Shown: one piece after another, positions 14,995-15,681 of the stretch
Numbering within the stretch: position 1 is the first letter of the stretch
Layout: every line of letters starts with the position of its first letter
Origin: Candidatus Aenigmatarchaeota archaeon
GTDB taxonomy: Archaea > Aenigmatarchaeota > Aenigmatarchaeia > CG10238-14 > SCSR01
Length of the DNA stretch: 15,681 nt
Reading direction: 5' to 3'
Assembly (NCBI GenBank): GCA_030616125.1
Contig: JAUWXZ010000006.1
Coordinates: 1 to 15,681 of the forward strand
The notes under the pieces: generated by a model
What the model was told of the DNA's origin: nothing
The model's database searches: none
What the model saw: only the letters and a program-made list of their open reading frames with translations
Program-made: the position numbers and the translations under genes

Positions 14995-15084
14995 TCAATT
15001 AACGGTTGGTTTCTTGGTTTTTTTGATTTTGTCTAAATCGGTTGGTTTTTGAGCTTGTTGCATTCGGGGGTGATGAATGAACAT
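14995..15084 (-). CDS. Possible 29-residue small ORF after the DUF3467-like gene
   Basis: ATG at 15084 directly follows the TAA stop of the DUF3467-like gene and opens a 29-codon frame, MFIHHPRMQQAQKPTDLDKIKKTKKPTVN. The Lys/Thr/Pro-rich C-terminal part contains KPT twice, encoded by a 10-bp direct repeat (plus strand cggttggttt at 15003-15012 and 15039-15048). No ribosome binding site is apparent. It could be a real coupled small protein, the remnant of a longer tail, or chance. Confidence 0.22.
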   Translation of the reverse strand: MFIHHPRMQQAQKPTDLDKIKKTKKPTVN

Positions 15085-15417
15085 TTAACCAATATAAGTT
15101 AGTCCTTCTATTGTTCTATCAATAATTGGTTTTTTTGGTTTTTTTCCAGTTTTCTTGAAAGTTTCACAGACTTCTATTTTTTCTTTCAAGACTTCTACAA
15201 ACGCTTTTGCATGCTCAATTGTTATTCTAATATTTGAAACAACTATATTTTGGTTCAAGAATGTCATGTTTATAGTTGAATCTCTTTCTTTATTTTTACC
15301 ATATTCTTGAAATATAGAACTAACCGCAATACCATCTGAAAAGAATGGTTTCGCCTCTGGTAGACCTTGTAATTGTATTTGTTTAATTTCTTTTTCTTTT
15401 TTCTCTCCATTTACCAT
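15085..15417 (-). CDS. DUF3467-like protein
   Basis: A 110-residue soluble protein. Residues about 27-85 follow the DUF3467 layout as I remember it: FFSDGIAVSSIFQEYG near the start (compare the FADGVAVSH-type start of the family), a strand ending IVVSNIRI, then the helix ITIEHAKAFVEVLKEKIEVCE, matching the family's SPxHAKxLxxxLxxNIxxYE signature. The N-terminus (MVNGEKKEKEIKQ) and the tail after residue 88 (KKTGKKPKKP) are Lys-rich. The molecular role of DUF3467 is not established. The ATG at 15417 is only 1 bp from the transposase stop codon and has no clear ribosome binding site, so it is either coupled to the transposase or expressed from a promoter inside it. Its length is normal for the family, with no sign of truncation. 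Confidence 0.6.
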   Translation of the reverse strand: MVNGEKKEKEIKQIQLQGLPEAKPFFSDGIAVSSIFQEYGKNKERDSTINMTFLNQNIVVSNIRITIEHAKAFVEVLKEKIEVCETFKKTGKKPKKPIIDRTIEGLTYIG

Positions 15418-15418
15418 A

Positions 15419-15681
15419 TTAGCTTTTTAAACTTTGTCTTATTAAATCTAACCATTTGTTCTGTCCTAATCCCAAATCTATTCCACTCGCCTCTGCTGGT
15501 GTAAATCCATTCAAAGTTTGGTGTGGTCTAATATAATTGTAGTAGATTTGCCAACCATCTAAAATCTTCTTTGCTGTTTCTGGGTTGCTGAATGCTCGGA
15601 TAATCTTTTCACGCTCTCTTATGCTATTGTGTAGTCTTTCAGCTTTCATATTTTCTCTACTTCTATCACCCTTGATTTTGA
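15419..15681 (-). CDS. DDE transposase, C-terminal part (cut by window edge)
   Basis: The minus-strand frame is open to the right edge: KIKGDRSREN lies upstream of the first Met at 15649, so the true start is outside the window. The visible 87 residues are the end of an rve/DDE integrase-type catalytic domain: RLHNSIREREKIIRAF, then IYYNYIRPHQTLNGFTPAEA, with the C-terminal tail GLGQNKWLDLIRQSLKS. The YYNYIRPHQ...TPAEAxG block is the classic end of integrase-core transposases found in archaeal insertion sequences, and the NKWxxLI tail suggests a complete C-terminus. The last acidic residue of the DDE triad is likely in RSRENMKAERLHNSIR but cannot be fixed without the rest. Activity cannot be judged. 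Confidence 0.85.
   Translation of the reverse strand, partial: KIKGDRSRENMKAERLHNSIREREKIIRAFSNPETAKKILDGWQIYYNYIRPHQTLNGFTPAEASGIDLGLGQNKWLDLIRQSLKS
15419..15681 (-). mobile_element. Partial insertion sequence at the right edge
   Basis: The transposase fragment implies an insertion sequence extending right of the window. Its near end is not resolved. I found no terminal inverted repeat or target duplication between 14912 and 15418, and the other end is not available for comparison. If the element ends just after the transposase stop, its terminus must lie within the start of the DUF3467-like gene. Confidence 0.5.

Noticed and set aside
15070..15076. C-box-like GTGATGA, considered as part of a C/D box guide RNA
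   Set aside because: No D box (CTGA) or second C'/D' pair follows at suitable distance, and the site overlaps the small ORF and lies next to the DUF3467-like stop.
14912..15418. Terminal inverted repeat of the right-edge insertion sequence
   Set aside because: The partner end is outside the window and no convincing terminal motif or target duplication was visible.

Overview
The window is AT-rich archaeal chromosome. The archaeal assignment rests on several markers: an archaeal-type prolyl-tRNA synthetase with a C-terminal zinc domain, a proteasome beta subunit, a KH-KH-metallo-beta-lactamase-beta-CASP protein of the aCPSF1/FttA family, a group II chaperonin (thermosome), Mre11/Rad50, class III pilin-type signal sequences, and TATA-like boxes instead of bacterial -35/-10 promoters. 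A small-genome DPANN-type lineage is a reasonable guess from base composition and compact gene packing, but nothing here proves a phylum.

Layout from left to right. (1) 1-2024, minus strand: a repair operon, mre11 followed after 7 bp by rad50, which runs off the left edge. (2) 2025-2084: a short AT-rich divergent promoter region. (3) 2085-6114, plus strand: proS, psmB and aCPSF1/FttA (tRNA charging, protein degradation, and RNA 3'-end formation with transcription termination). The same trio is adjacent in Methanocaldococcus (MJ1238-MJ1236), so this is an old archaeal neighbourhood. (4) 13201-6116, minus strand: an eight-gene, tightly packed operon for a type IV pilus-like surface filament. 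Its order is coiled-coil protein, pilin-like protein, small pilin-like protein with a CxxC, secretion/assembly ATPase, platform protein 1, platform protein 2, pilin with a canonical class III signal, and a large pilin-like extracellular protein. The operon converges on aCPSF1/FttA with a single base between stop codons. (5) 14911-13265, minus strand: the thermosome, with the clearest promoter and Shine-Dalgarno site in the window. (6) 15681-14995, minus strand: the C-terminal end of a DDE transposase, a DUF3467-like protein starting 1 bp after it, and a possible 29-residue ORF.

The pilus locus is the most interesting part. Two separate platform genes replace the single fused platform gene of archaella, and four proteins begin with a short basic stretch, [AG]Q and a hydrophobic helix. 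Platform protein 2 carries a CX2CX4CX2C cluster in a predicted external loop, and the large pilin-like protein appears to contain a Rossmann-like (GATase1-like) globular domain. No KaiC-like ArlH/FlaH and no typical archaellin array are present, so it is more likely an adhesive or secretion filament related to the EppA-dependent/Tad branch than an archaellum. The prepilin peptidase is not in the window.

There is no gene-free stretch longer than 300 bp, and I saw no tRNA, rRNA or CRISPR array.
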